Shown here piece by piece: positions 16,576 to 25,169 of a stretch of 64,000 nt of DNA. Each line of letters begins with the position of its first letter. Within the stretch, counting starts at the first letter, position 1. The stretch spans positions 510,786 through 574,785 of the forward strand of contig NZ_FNNJ01000002.1 in the NCBI RefSeq assembly GCF_900106565.1, in the 5' to 3' direction. Made by a program: the position numbers and the translations under genes. This DNA is from Lutibacter oricola. GTDB lineage: Bacteria > Bacteroidota > Bacteroidia > Flavobacteriales > Flavobacteriaceae. A model generated the notes under the pieces. That model worked only from the letters and a program-made list of their open reading frames with translations. It was not told the origin of the DNA and did no database searches.

Positions 16576-18567
16576 ATGATTGCTAGTAATAAAATAATTT
16601 ACGACAGGAATAATTATTCTGATAAAGAGCTAATTAGCCTATATAAGAAACTTGTAAAACCAAGACTTATAGAAGAAAAAATGCTTATTTTACTAAGGCA
16701 AGGTAAAATTTCTAAATGGTTTTCTGGTATAGGTCAGGAAGCTATTGCTGTTGGAGTTTGTAATGCGTTAAGTACTGACGAATATATATTACCAATGCAT
16801 CGAAATCTTGGTATTTTTACTTCAAGAAATATTCCATTACATAAACTATTTGCACAATGGCAAGGTAAAAAAAGTGGCTTTACTAACGGAAGAGATCGTT
16901 CTTTTCATTTTGGTTCTCAAGAATTTAAAATTATAGGAATGATTTCCCATTTAGGTCCTCAATTAGGGGTTGCAAATGGAATTGCACTTGGAAATTTATT
17001 AAAAAACAACAACCAAGTTACAACTGTATTTAGTGGAGATGGAGCAACAAGTGAAGGAGATTTTCATGAAGCGCTTAATGTTGCTGCAGTATGGAATTTA
17101 CCTGTTTTATTTTGTGTAGAGAACAATGGTTATGGACTTTCAACTCCTTCTAGTGAGCAGTTTAAGTGCAAAAACATTGCAGATAAAGGAGTTGGGTATG
17201 GAATGGAATCATATATTATTGACGGCAATAATATTTTAGAAGTACACTCCAAAGTTTTAGAAATAGCCCAAAGTGTAAGAGTTAATCCACGACCTGTTTT
17301 AATTGAGTTTAAAACTTTTAGAATGCGTGGTCATGAAGAGGCGAGTGGTAATAAGTATGTACCGCATAATATTTTAGAATTATGGGCTTTAAAAGATCCT
17401 ATTGAAAATTATCAGAATTTTTTAAGAAAGGAAAACATTTTATCTGAAGAGTTAGAAGTATTAATAAAAGAAGAAATAGTTCATGAAATAAATGAACATT
17501 TAAGAATTGCTTTTGCTGAAGAAGAAATTAGTTCTACCACTGAAAACGAAATTGCAGGTGTTTACAAACATATTCATTTTATAGAGAAAAAACCTAACCA
17601 AAACACTACAGAAGCAAGATTGGTAGATGCTATATCTAATGGTTTAGATAAGTCACTAGAAGTATTTGACAATCTAATTGTTATGGGGCAAGATATAGCA
17701 GAGTATGGTGGTGTTTTTAAAGTAACCGAAGGCTTTTTAAAAAAATACGGAAAAGATAGAATTAGAAATACTCCAATATGCGAATCTAGTATAATTGAAG
17801 CTGCTTATGGACTTTCAATTAATGGCTTTAAAAGTGTTGTTGAGTTACAATTTTCAGATTTTATTACCTCTGGATTTAATCCTGTAATTAACTTATTAGC
17901 AAAATCTTTTTACCGTTGGAATCAGCCAGCAGATATTGTTTTAAGAATGCCTTGTGGAGCTGGAGTTGGAGCGGGCCCATTTCACAGTCAAACTAATGAA
18001 GCTTGGTTTACTAAAACACCTGGATTAAAAGTAGTGTATCCAGCATTTCCATATGATGCTAAAGGATTATTGGCAACTTCAATAGAAGACGAAAACCCAG
18101 TTTTATTTTTTGAACATAAAGCATTGTATAGATCTATTTATCAAGAAATACCTGAAGATTATTATACAATTCCATTAGGTAAAGCAAAGCTATTAAATGA
18201 AGGAATGGATTTAACCATAATTGCATATGGCTTAGCAGTGCATTGGGTGCTGGACGAGTTTAAAAAACATCAATTCTCGGCTGATATTATAGATTTGAGA
18301 ACGCTTCAACCTTTAGATGTGGCAACTATTTATAAATCGGTAAAAAAAACAGGAAAAGTTCTAATTGTACAAGAAGACACATTGTTTGGTGGAATTGCAT
18401 CAGATATTTCAGCTTTAATTTCTGAAAATTGTTTTGAATACTTAGATGCTCCAATAAAAAGAATTGGAAGTATAGAAACTCCTATACCTTTTGCCAAAAA
18501 CTTAGAGAATTTGTATCTGCAAAATGATATGATAATTAAAGAGGTAAATATTTTATTAAAGTATTAG
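16576..18567 (+). CDS. 2-oxoacid dehydrogenase E1, fused alpha and beta subunits (branched-chain type)
   Basis: 663 residues from the preferred start (MIASNKIIYDRNNY). An upstream in-frame ATG at 16513 lies in the loop of the preceding terminator, so it is rejected. Residues 1-330 are the E1-alpha part, with the thiamine diphosphate motif GDGATSEGD (from 154) through NNGYGLS. Residues from about 340 are the E1-beta part (VMGQDIAEYGGVFKVTEG, then the transketolase C-terminal domain). It decarboxylates branched-chain or similar 2-oxoacids and passes the acyl group to a lipoyl E2 encoded elsewhere. The fusion is common in Bacteroidota. Confidence 0.92.
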   Translation: MIASNKIIYDRNNYSDKELISLYKKLVKPRLIEEKMLILLRQGKISKWFSGIGQEAIAVGVCNALSTDEYILPMHRNLGIFTSRNIPLHKLFAQWQGKKSGFTNGRDRSFHFGSQEFKIIGMISHLGPQLGVANGIALGNLLKNNNQVTTVFSGDGATSEGDFHEALNVAAVWNLPVLFCVENNGYGLSTPSSEQFKCKNIADKGVGYGMESYIIDGNNILEVHSKVLEIAQSVRVNPRPVLIEFKTFRMRGHEEASGNKYVPHNILELWALKDPIENYQNFLRKENILSEELEVLIKEEIVHEINEHLRIAFAEEEISSTTENEIAGVYKHIHFIEKKPNQNTTEARLVDAISNGLDKSLEVFDNLIVMGQDIAEYGGVFKVTEGFLKKYGKDRIRNTPICESSIIEAAYGLSINGFKSVVELQFSDFITSGFNPVINLLAKSFYRWNQPADIVLRMPCGAGVGAGPFHSQTNEAWFTKTPGLKVVYPAFPYDAKGLLATSIEDENPVLFFEHKALYRSIYQEIPEDYYTIPLGKAKLLNEGMDLTIIAYGLAVHWVLDEFKKHQFSADIIDLRTLQPLDVATIYKSVKKTGKVLIVQEDTLFGGIASDISALISENCFEYLDAPIKRIGSIETPIPFAKNLENLYLQNDMIIKEVNILLKY

Positions 18568-18568
18568 A

Positions 18569-18580
18569 TGATTTAAATCA
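18569..18580. promoter_or_regulatory. FNR-type palindrome before the PAS-Crp regulator
   Basis: TGATTTAAATCA, a perfect TGAT-N4-ATCA palindrome, 35 nt before the regulator's start codon. The core equals that of the FNR box TTGAT-N4-ATCAA. A second copy lies just after the gene. Confidence 0.5.
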
Positions 18581-18615
18581 TACATTTATAGATATATAAG
18601 GTCTAATTTAATTGC

Positions 18616-19821
18616 ATGAAAAAGAAAATAGAGCTTATGGAATCATCTGCTTTTTTCGAAGCATGCTTTAATTCGTTAAATTTTGGAATTGCAATTTTCA
18701 ATAAAAAAGGAGATATAATAATGGCTAACAGCTCTTTAGCAGAGTTGTTTAACTATGAGCTTGATAGTTTTCAGCAAATGAATATTACTTCACTTTTTGA
18801 TAATGCTTCTTTAATACATAGTTTTATTTCAAATAAAAACAGAACATTTTTTGATGGTTTAATTGAGTTACAAGGAATTAAACAGAATAAAGAATTTATT
18901 TCAATAGAAGCTAATTTCGGGAAAATTGAATTTGAAAAGTTTATTTATTACAAAGTTGTAGTTACAAATATTTCTGAAAGAAAAGCTAAGGAAGCTCAAA
19001 TAGTAACCGAAAATTTAAAGCTTGAAGAAAGAATTAAAGATCAAAACAAAGAGCTGGAAAAAATTTTAAAGCAATTATCAAATTCTTTAAATATTGAAAC
19101 TAAATTATTAAAATCTGTTGAAAACCTATTAGAAAAAAACAGCACATCACCACAATTTTTAAAAAGTAATATTGGTAAAGAAATATTTGAATCTTCATAT
19201 GATTCTACCGTTTTTTTTAACTCCTTTTTAAAAGATAAAAAAGTTTATAAATACATTAAAGGCGAAGCCATTTATTGCGAAGGAAACCTAAGTAACCATA
19301 TATTTTTAATCAAAAAAGGAATTGTTAAAACATATAAAACAAGTGAGTACGGAAAAAGTTATATCACTGATTTTTATACAGAAGGCAACTTTTTTGGATA
19401 TGTTTCTTTTGTAAAACAATTGCCTCATTTTCAAAATGCACAAGCAGTAACTAATACGCAACTATATAAAATTAGTAAGCTAGAAATTTCAAATCTAATT
19501 AATAAAAATCAGCCTGTATTGCAAAATTTTATTTTGCTACTGGCAAATAATATTATTAATATGAAAGAGCAAGTTATATCGTTAGCATATGGATCTGTAA
19601 GACAAAAAACTGCGAGAGTGTTAATTAAGTTTATAAATTATAACATTCTTTCTTTAAACAATGAAATATTTATATCTAGACAAGATTTAGCTAATTCTAT
19701 AGGAATTGCAAAGGAAACTTTAATTAGAACTTTACACGATTTTAATGAGGAAGGTTTAATTAAATTAAATCAGAAATCAGTTACAGTTATAAATAAAGCT
19801 AATTTATTAAAAGTTCTATAA
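18616..19821 (+). CDS. PAS domain - cNMP-binding - Crp/Fnr-type HTH regulator
   Basis: 401 residues. A PAS domain at about 10-120 (FGIAIFNKKGDIIMANSSLA) is followed by a coiled coil (about 122-165: LKLEERIKDQNKELEKILKQ), a cyclic-nucleotide-type beta-roll (about 205-310: YIKGEAIYCEGNLSNHIFLI) and a Crp-type winged helix (about 330-400: SRQDLANSIGIAKETLIRTL). The recognition helix reads KETLIRTL; Glu and Arg align with the base-contacting residues of FNR (ETISR) and CRP (ETVGR). No Fe-S cysteine cluster is seen. The ligand is unknown. FNR-type palindromes flank the gene. Confidence 0.88.
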   Translation: MKKKIELMESSAFFEACFNSLNFGIAIFNKKGDIIMANSSLAELFNYELDSFQQMNITSLFDNASLIHSFISNKNRTFFDGLIELQGIKQNKEFISIEANFGKIEFEKFIYYKVVVTNISERKAKEAQIVTENLKLEERIKDQNKELEKILKQLSNSLNIETKLLKSVENLLEKNSTSPQFLKSNIGKEIFESSYDSTVFFNSFLKDKKVYKYIKGEAIYCEGNLSNHIFLIKKGIVKTYKTSEYGKSYITDFYTEGNFFGYVSFVKQLPHFQNAQAVTNTQLYKISKLEISNLINKNQPVLQNFILLLANNIINMKEQVISLAYGSVRQKTARVLIKFINYNILSLNNEIFISRQDLANSIGIAKETLIRTLHDFNEEGLIKLNQKSVTVINKANLLKVL

Positions 19822-19844
19822 CTGACTACAATCAATTAAGACAC

Positions 19845-19856
19845 TGATGTGTATCA
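19845..19856. promoter_or_regulatory. FNR-type site after the PAS-Crp regulator gene
   Basis: TGATGTGTATCA (TGAT-N4-ATCA), 23 nt after the regulator's stop and about 290 nt before the next gene on the same strand. It may control the non-coding region or the gene at 20138. Confidence 0.4.
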
Positions 19857-19897
19857 TTGCCTTAGGCTTTAATTTTACGTAATTTTAATATCAATAA

Positions 19898-20121
19898 AAA
19901 GAAGATTTTACGTGATTAAATTACTATTCAATTGAGTTAGGAGTTTATTAAATTACCATAGAAAATAGATTTGTAAGAGGAGAAAATTAATTTGAAATTC
20001 TTATACAATAAATTGAACAGGTAATATTTAATAATTATAGAATGTAATTATTGTGGTACACATACAATGAAAATCTTCTTTTAGAATCCGAGAGAAGAAA
20101 GAGGGAATTCTCTCGGATTCT
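19898..20121 (+). other. structured non-coding region upstream of the 150-aa orphan gene
   Basis: The 316-bp gap 19822-20137 contains no ORF I can support. It has inverted 13-nt arms AAAAGAAGATTTT (about 19898-19911) and AAAATCTTCTTTT (about 20070-20082), followed by a perfect 14-bp hairpin AGAATCCGAGAGAA / TTCTCTCGGATTCT (20083-20121, 11-nt loop) ending 16 nt before the next start codon. There is no long T-run after it. It could be a small RNA with a terminator, or a structured 5' leader. Confidence 0.5.
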
Positions 20122-20137
20122 TTAAAACTATTATATT

Positions 20138-20590
20138 ATGAAAAAAAATATAAACAGCAAAAAAGAACCTTGCGAAAACTTAACCATTGAACAGCTTAAT
20201 AAAAAAGCTCAACTTTGGGTTTCAGAAATTGAATTTATAGATATAGAGCAAGAATTTTTAAAAGAATTAATAACTGAGCATATTATAGGTCTTTGTAGTA
20301 CTAATAACTTTAAAAAGGCAAAATTATACTTAAAGGGTCTAGAATACGAAAAAAATGTAGCTATTGATCTAAAAGAGCAAGTAAATAATCATAAAGTAAA
20401 TTTAGCTTTATTAATGGAAAATATCTTCTTAAAAAAAGAAGATTCATTTAGAACAATTCACAAGCAATTAGATTTAGAAATTAATAATTATACACAAAAT
20501 TTTAAATACATAAAAAAAGAAGTGTTTGAGTTGATATTAGAAGTAATGAAAAAAGAAAAACAGCAAAATTTGTTAGCAAGCAATAAGTAA
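20138..20590 (+). CDS. uncharacterised all-helical protein, 150 aa
   Basis: No recognised domain. The protein is highly charged (many Lys and Glu), has no signal peptide or membrane segment, and appears all alpha-helical, e.g. YLKGLEYEKNVAIDLKEQVN. Residues 14-40 (CENLTIEQLNKKAQLWVSEI) start the first helix. It is alone between a structured leader and a MITE-like element, and follows the PAS-Crp regulator with an FNR-type site in between, so it may be that regulator's target. The function is unknown. Confidence 0.7.
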   Translation: MKKNINSKKEPCENLTIEQLNKKAQLWVSEIEFIDIEQEFLKELITEHIIGLCSTNNFKKAKLYLKGLEYEKNVAIDLKEQVNNHKVNLALLMENIFLKKEDSFRTIHKQLDLEINNYTQNFKYIKKEVFELILEVMKKEKQQNLLASNK

Positions 20591-20609
20591 TTCTCAATCA
20601 ATACACTTT

Positions 20610-20821
20610 ACCGTTTTCAAGTTTTGGTTCTTTAATATTTTAAACAAGTAAATTAAATAAATACACTAGCGTAGCTGCGAACGTGGTAGTTGCGCATAAG
20701 TGTAACATTTTAATAATTTAATAATTTGATTTTTCCATCTGATTATTGGGGTTAGCTCAGATAGAATATTTTATTAAAGTTTAGAAGTAAAGTATCAAGA
20801 GTTAGAATTTGAAAACGGTTT
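20610..20821. repeat. 212-bp MITE-like element with 11-bp terminal inverted repeats
   Basis: The arms ACCGTTTTCAA (20610-20620) and TTGAAAACGGT (20811-20821) are perfect inverted copies. Between them there is no ORF, but there is a stable 42-nt hairpin (20662-20703: TACACT/AGTGTA plus GCGTAGCTGC/GTAGTTGCGC with wobble pairs) and a second small hairpin ATCTGA/TCAGAT (20737-20762). The hairpin is GC-rich compared with its surroundings. It could be a miniature transposable element or a REP-like unit; copies elsewhere in the genome would be needed to tell. Confidence 0.45.
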
Positions 20822-20823
20822 TT

Positions 20824-21522
20824 TTACACCTTAAAATTCCATTTAAACTTTTCAAAAATAGTTTTCCAATCTTTAGGTAGTTTAGCTGTTATAGTTATTG
20901 TTTTATAAGATTTTGGGTGCGTAAAACTTAGTGATTGCGCGTGTAAAAATAAATTATGACAATTAAATTCGGTTTCGAACATTCTATTATGAAATCGATC
21001 TCCATATTTATAATCTCCAACCAAAGGATGGCTAATTTTATTCATATGAATTCTTAATTGATGCATACGCCCAGTAGTTGGTTTTAATTCTACCAAACTA
21101 TACCTCGAATTTTTATAAGGATGAACAGCAATTGGCAATTCAACAGAAAATAAACAATTACATATGGTTTCAGCATCTTTATACACCTTTGTATCAGGGT
21201 TTTTAACAGGAGAATCTATTAATTGACTTTCTTTTGCAAAACCTCGTACAATACCCAAATATGTTTTTTGAATGGTATTTGAATTAAATAATTGTTGAAA
21301 AACAGCTACATCTTCCTTCTTTTTTGCTAGTGCTAACACACCCGAAGTTTTTCTATCTAACCTATGAATAGGGTAAAAGCTATGATTTAATTGTTTTTCC
21401 AATAAATCTAACAACGTATCATCTTTTATGTTACGTGCATAATACGAGTTGTGTATAAGCACATTATTAGGTTTGTTTACAATAATTATATAATCGTCTT
21501 CAAATAGAATTTCAATCTTCAT
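20824..21522 (-). CDS. RluA-family RNA pseudouridine synthase (TruC/RluC-like)
   Basis: 232 residues, cytoplasmic. The catalytic Asp is in the HRLDRKTSGVLALAKK motif (about residues 53-68). YLGIVRGF and GRMHQLRIHM are the other family motifs, the latter reading (G)RxHQ(L)R. No S4 domain precedes it, so it resembles the short TruC-type enzymes that modify tRNA U65, but the target RNA cannot be told from sequence. A TATATTTG box ends 4 nt before the start codon on the minus strand. Confidence 0.9.
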   Translation of the reverse strand: MKIEILFEDDYIIIVNKPNNVLIHNSYYARNIKDDTLLDLLEKQLNHSFYPIHRLDRKTSGVLALAKKKEDVAVFQQLFNSNTIQKTYLGIVRGFAKESQLIDSPVKNPDTKVYKDAETICNCLFSVELPIAVHPYKNSRYSLVELKPTTGRMHQLRIHMNKISHPLVGDYKYGDRFHNRMFETEFNCHNLFLHAQSLSFTHPKSYKTITITAKLPKDWKTIFEKFKWNFKV

Positions 21523-21526
21523 TTTG

Positions 21527-21534
21527 CAAATATA
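21527..21534 (-). promoter_or_regulatory. -7 box of the pseudouridine synthase gene
   Basis: TATATTTG on the minus strand, 4 nt before the start codon; suggests a very short leader. Confidence 0.5.
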
Positions 21535-21610
21535 AGAGAGTAAAATGGCTTAAAATAAAATTACTAAAACATTTATAAATTGTAGTACCTTCGAACTTTT
21601 AAATAAAACT

Positions 21611-22378
21611 ATGCCGCAAATTTTTAATTTAATAGAATTATACCAATTAACATATCTAGATTTATTTTTAGCTTTTTTAGCTGCATTTATTTTAGGAGTA
21701 GGAAAAGCTGGTATTAAAGGCTTAGGTGTAATTATTGTAATTTTAATGGCTTTGGTTTTTGGAGGTAAAGCTTCTACCGGAGTATTAATGCCTTTAATGA
21801 TTATGGCTGATATATTAGCTGTAATTTATTACCACCGACATACACAATGGAAATTTTTATGGAAACTTTTACCAACCATGGTAATTGGGGTTTTAATAGG
21901 AGTATTACTTGGTTCTTATATTTCTGAAGTTGTGTTTAAACAATTTATGGCTGTATTTATTTTGGCAACTGTATTAATTATGGTGTTTATGGATCGCAAA
22001 AAAAGGAAAGAAGTACCTACTAATTGGTTTTTTTCTAACGGAATTGGTTTATTAGCCGGTATTACATCTATGATTGGAAATTTAGCTGGATCTTTTGCTA
22101 ATATTTATTTTTTAGCAATGCGATTGCCTAAAAACGAATTTATAGGTACAATGGCCTGGTTGTTTTTTATAATAAATGTTTTTAAATTACCATTTCATAT
22201 AATAGTATGGAAAACCATTACTGTAGATAGTTTTTTATTAAACACTTTATTAATACCTGGAATAATAATTGGCTTTTTTGCTGGTGTATGGTTAGTAAAA
22301 CTTATAAATAATGAAGCTTATAGAAAATTTATAATTGCAGCAACAGCTTTTGGAGCCTTATTAATATTATTTAGTTAA
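21611..22378 (+). CDS. TauE/SafE-type sulfite exporter-like membrane protein
   Basis: 255 residues with about eight hydrophobic segments and the two repeated halves typical of the family: FLAAFILGVGKAGIKGLGVI in the first and GIGLLAGITSMIGNLAGSFA in the second. TauE/SafE proteins move sulfite, sulfonates or other small organic anions across the inner membrane; the substrate here is unknown. Its stop overlaps the ATG of the CPXCG gene by one base (TAATG), so the two are translationally coupled. Confidence 0.88.
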   Translation: MPQIFNLIELYQLTYLDLFLAFLAAFILGVGKAGIKGLGVIIVILMALVFGGKASTGVLMPLMIMADILAVIYYHRHTQWKFLWKLLPTMVIGVLIGVLLGSYISEVVFKQFMAVFILATVLIMVFMDRKKRKEVPTNWFFSNGIGLLAGITSMIGNLAGSFANIYFLAMRLPKNEFIGTMAWLFFIINVFKLPFHIIVWKTITVDSFLLNTLLIPGIIIGFFAGVWLVKLINNEAYRKFIIAATAFGALLILFS

Positions 22379-22560
22379 TGGAAGAACACTTTTTTCAATG
22401 TCCGTATTGTTGGGAAGAAATATCTATGCTGTTAGATAGTTCTGTGCATTCTCAAACATATATAGAAGATTGCGAAATTTGCTGTAATCCTATTCAAATA
22501 AAGCCTGTTTTTAACAACAATAAATTAGCCTCTTTAACTATAGAAAATATAGAGCAATAA
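22378..22560 (+). CDS. CPXCG-motif cysteine-rich protein, 60 aa
   Basis: Small zinc-ribbon-like protein. Two cysteine pairs are visible, FQCPYCWEEI (Cys8, Cys11) and EDCEICCNPI (Cys32, Cys35), matching the family of short CPXCG proteins. The role is unknown. It begins in the TAATG overlap with the TauE/SafE gene and ends 4 bp before the convergent TlpA gene. Confidence 0.85.
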   Translation: MEEHFFQCPYCWEEISMLLDSSVHSQTYIEDCEICCNPIQIKPVFNNNKLASLTIENIEQ

Positions 22561-22563
22561 ATA

Positions 22564-23682
22564 TTACTTCAGAATTTTCTTTAATTCATTTTCCAATCTA
22601 TAAGCCGAAATTTTTCTGTCTATAATACCACCATTACCATCAACCAATACCATATGAGGTATAGAAGATACGTTAAACATATAGGCAATTCTCATATTAT
22701 CATCGTAAATATGATTCCAACTTAGCATTTGATCTTCAGCAATACCACTTTTCCAGGCTGCTCTATTTCTATCTTCAGAAACAGTTACAATATCAAAACC
22801 TTTACTTTTATATCTATCGTAAATAGATTTTACTTGAGGTGTAACCTCTCTACAAGGTCCACACCAACTCGCCCAAAAATCTATTAAAACAGCTTTTTTT
22901 CCATTTAAAACAGTTGCTAAAGAAAGGTCTGCACCATTTAAGCCCTCACCAGCAAACATAGGCGCTAGTTGTCTTTTAGGTGTATTTTCTTTGGCTATTT
23001 TTATAGCTTGCTGCTCTTTTTCTAGTTCTATTGCTTTTAAATTTTCTAAAGCAGTATTAACGTTTTCAACAATTTTAGCATTATCTAACTTATCTGTAAT
23101 AGTTTTAATTTCAATTAACTGATTAATACTTAAGGCGTCATTATTTAAAATACTATTCAATATTTTAGATTTAATAGGAGTAGAGCTTATTGATTTTAAA
23201 CTATTTAACTTGTAATTATAAATTTTTGAATTTAAGTTATCTATTTGAGTAGCAATACTAGTTTTTATTGTTGAAGTATTAAAAATGGCTAGTTTAGATT
23301 TTTCTAATTTATTTAAACCTTCTAAGTAGGTGTTGTAATTCTGTTGTGCATTGCCACCAAAAACCAATTGATTATTTATTGAAGCATATAATTGAAAATC
23401 ATTGTTTTCCAATAAAACATCTACACTAAGTGAGTCTTTTATAAATAAAATAGTATTAAAATTTACTCCATTTGAAATACCTTTAAATTGAAATTTATTA
23501 TTAGAAATAATTGCTGAATCTGCTAAAGTATTGTTGGAGTCGAATAAATAAGCTTTAGATGAATTTAAACTATTTGTATAACCATTAATTGTGTAGCCTT
23601 TTTCTTTACCGCTTTTTTTTGTTTCCTTTTGACAAGAAATAATTGAAAAAATAGTTACTAAAACTAATATTACCTTTCTCAT
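22564..23682 (-). CDS. TlpA-type thioredoxin lipoprotein with DUF4369-like N-terminus
   Basis: 372 residues. The lipobox Cys is in FSIISCQKE (residue 17). Residues about 28-130 form a DUF4369-like beta domain (YTINGYTNSLNSSKAYLF). A helical middle follows, and the C-terminal thioredoxin domain has its active site in IDFWASWCGPCREV (Cys274, Cys277). It would reduce disulfides or cytochrome apoproteins in the periplasm. This layout is frequent in Bacteroidota. It appears to stand alone. Confidence 0.92.
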   Translation of the reverse strand: MRKVILVLVTIFSIISCQKETKKSGKEKGYTINGYTNSLNSSKAYLFDSNNTLADSAIISNNKFQFKGISNGVNFNTILFIKDSLSVDVLLENNDFQLYASINNQLVFGGNAQQNYNTYLEGLNKLEKSKLAIFNTSTIKTSIATQIDNLNSKIYNYKLNSLKSISSTPIKSKILNSILNNDALSINQLIEIKTITDKLDNAKIVENVNTALENLKAIELEKEQQAIKIAKENTPKRQLAPMFAGEGLNGADLSLATVLNGKKAVLIDFWASWCGPCREVTPQVKSIYDRYKSKGFDIVTVSEDRNRAAWKSGIAEDQMLSWNHIYDDNMRIAYMFNVSSIPHMVLVDGNGGIIDRKISAYRLENELKKILK

Positions 23683-23861
23683 TACTTAATTTTTAATTTA
23701 TGCAATTATAGTAATTTTATTTATAATGAAAATAATTAAGTCGTTTTTCAAAAGAAATACAGTTATAAAAATAAGCTAGTAAGTAAAGTTTAAACCATAC
23801 AAATAGGTTTAAGTAAGTATGTTTATTTCACTTAAAGTCAATTTTTTAAAAATAATTAAAG

Positions 23862-25076
23862 TTAAGCATTGTTAATTGCCACGTTCTTGCTTTTTATATT
23901 TATTACGTTAAAAACTAAAATAGATAAACCACTACAAATTGAAAAGCCAATAAATAGAGGTAAAGCTGTATTACCAACATATTTACCAATAATAGCACTT
24001 ATTATAACAGCCAATATTGTTGAAATAAAACCTGTAATAGCAGCTCCAATACCAGCAATATGAGCAATTGGTTGCATTGCTAAGGCTCTTAAATTTCCAA
24101 AAAGAAACCCAATTGATAAAAATTGAAGCATAAAAAAGGCTAATATAATTTCTATACTTGGATTACTAGAGCTATAAAAAAGAAATACATAAATAAGTGA
24201 TGTTATAAAAAACAAATACAAAGCTAATCTAGCTATTCGTTTCATACCAAATTTTACAACTATTGTTCCGTTAGAAAGGCTTGAAATAACCATTGCAATT
24301 GTTAGTCCTGCGAAAATATATGGAAACTCATCTATAAATTTATATTGTTGCTGAAATATTTGTTGAGCAGTACTTAAATACACCATAAAAGAGCCAAATA
24401 TAAAACCAGAAATAACAGTATAACCAATAGATTGCTTGTATTTAAATAATTCTTTACAACCATTTAAAAAAGCCAGTTTTGTAAATTTTATTCTATATTC
24501 AGGATGAAGTGTTTCTGGTTGTCTAAACCAAAACCAAACGGATATTAATAAAACTATTAACAGTTGAAAATAAAAAATAGCTTCCCAATTAAAACTGTCT
24601 AATGCAATTTTACCCAAAACAGGAGCAAAGGTAGGTACCAACAAGAATACAACCGTTATAAACGACATTATTCTAGCCATATAATCTCCATTAAAAGTAT
24701 CTCTAACAATTGCAATACTTACAGTTCTTGGAGCAGAAAGTCCAATTCCTTGAATAATTCTACCAGTTATCATAACTACAATAGATTGTGCGTTAACGCA
24801 TACAAAACTAGCTACAATAAATATTATAAAACCAATATAAACAACAGGTTTTCTACCTAATGAATCTGATATTGGGCCAAATACTAACGGACCAATACCT
24901 AAACCTAAAAAAATCATTGTTATCAATAACTGATTTTCACTATTACTTTCAGTACCAACAGATTGCCCAATAATATCTAATGCCGGAAGCAATGCATCAA
25001 TTGCAAGTGCTGCTATAGACATTAAAGAAGCCATAAGTGCAATAAATTCTAGCTGAGGGATTTTCTTTTTTTGCAT
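23862..25076 (-). CDS. Bcr/CflA-family MFS multidrug exporter
   Basis: 404 residues with 12 membrane segments. The Bcr/CflA signature shows in ALAIDALLPALDIIGQSVG (D in TM1), the MFS loop motif GPISDSLGRKPVVYIGFIIF and GRIIQGIGLSAPRTVSIAIV (motif C). It exports drugs or metabolites in exchange for protons. The start is the ATG at 25074-25076 (MQKKKIPQ); a longer frame uses TTG at 25094 and would begin upstream of the TACTTTTG promoter box. Substrate unknown. Confidence 0.9.
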   Translation of the reverse strand: MQKKKIPQLEFIALMASLMSIAALAIDALLPALDIIGQSVGTESNSENQLLITMIFLGLGIGPLVFGPISDSLGRKPVVYIGFIIFIVASFVCVNAQSIVVMITGRIIQGIGLSAPRTVSIAIVRDTFNGDYMARIMSFITVVFLLVPTFAPVLGKIALDSFNWEAIFYFQLLIVLLISVWFWFRQPETLHPEYRIKFTKLAFLNGCKELFKYKQSIGYTVISGFIFGSFMVYLSTAQQIFQQQYKFIDEFPYIFAGLTIAMVISSLSNGTIVVKFGMKRIARLALYLFFITSLIYVFLFYSSSNPSIEIILAFFMLQFLSIGFLFGNLRALAMQPIAHIAGIGAAITGFISTILAVIISAIIGKYVGNTALPLFIGFSICSGLSILVFNVINIKSKNVAINNA

Positions 25077-25169
25077 GCTGCAAAAGTAGTGCAATTGTAG
25101 CTGATATAAGAGAGGTTATAGTTAAATTCTGTTAATAATTTATTAATTTGCACTCTATAAATTCTATGT

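Noticed and set aside
20748-20764. tRNA-like 5' fragment GGGGTTAGCTCAGATAG
   Set aside because: Only about 17 nt resemble a tRNA acceptor/D-arm; no anticodon, T-arm or 3' end follows. Part of it is explained by the ATCTGA/TCAGAT hairpin of the MITE-like element.
23790-23855. Weak hairpins TTAAACC/GGTTTAA and TTTAAGT/ACTTAAA after the MFS exporter gene
   Set aside because: Stems are seven bp of AT-rich sequence in an AT-rich gap and can arise by chance; no T-run is associated.
25077-25094. TTG-started extension of the MFS exporter
   Set aside because: It would start upstream of the TACTTTTG promoter box; the ATG at 25074-25076 gives a normal N-terminus.
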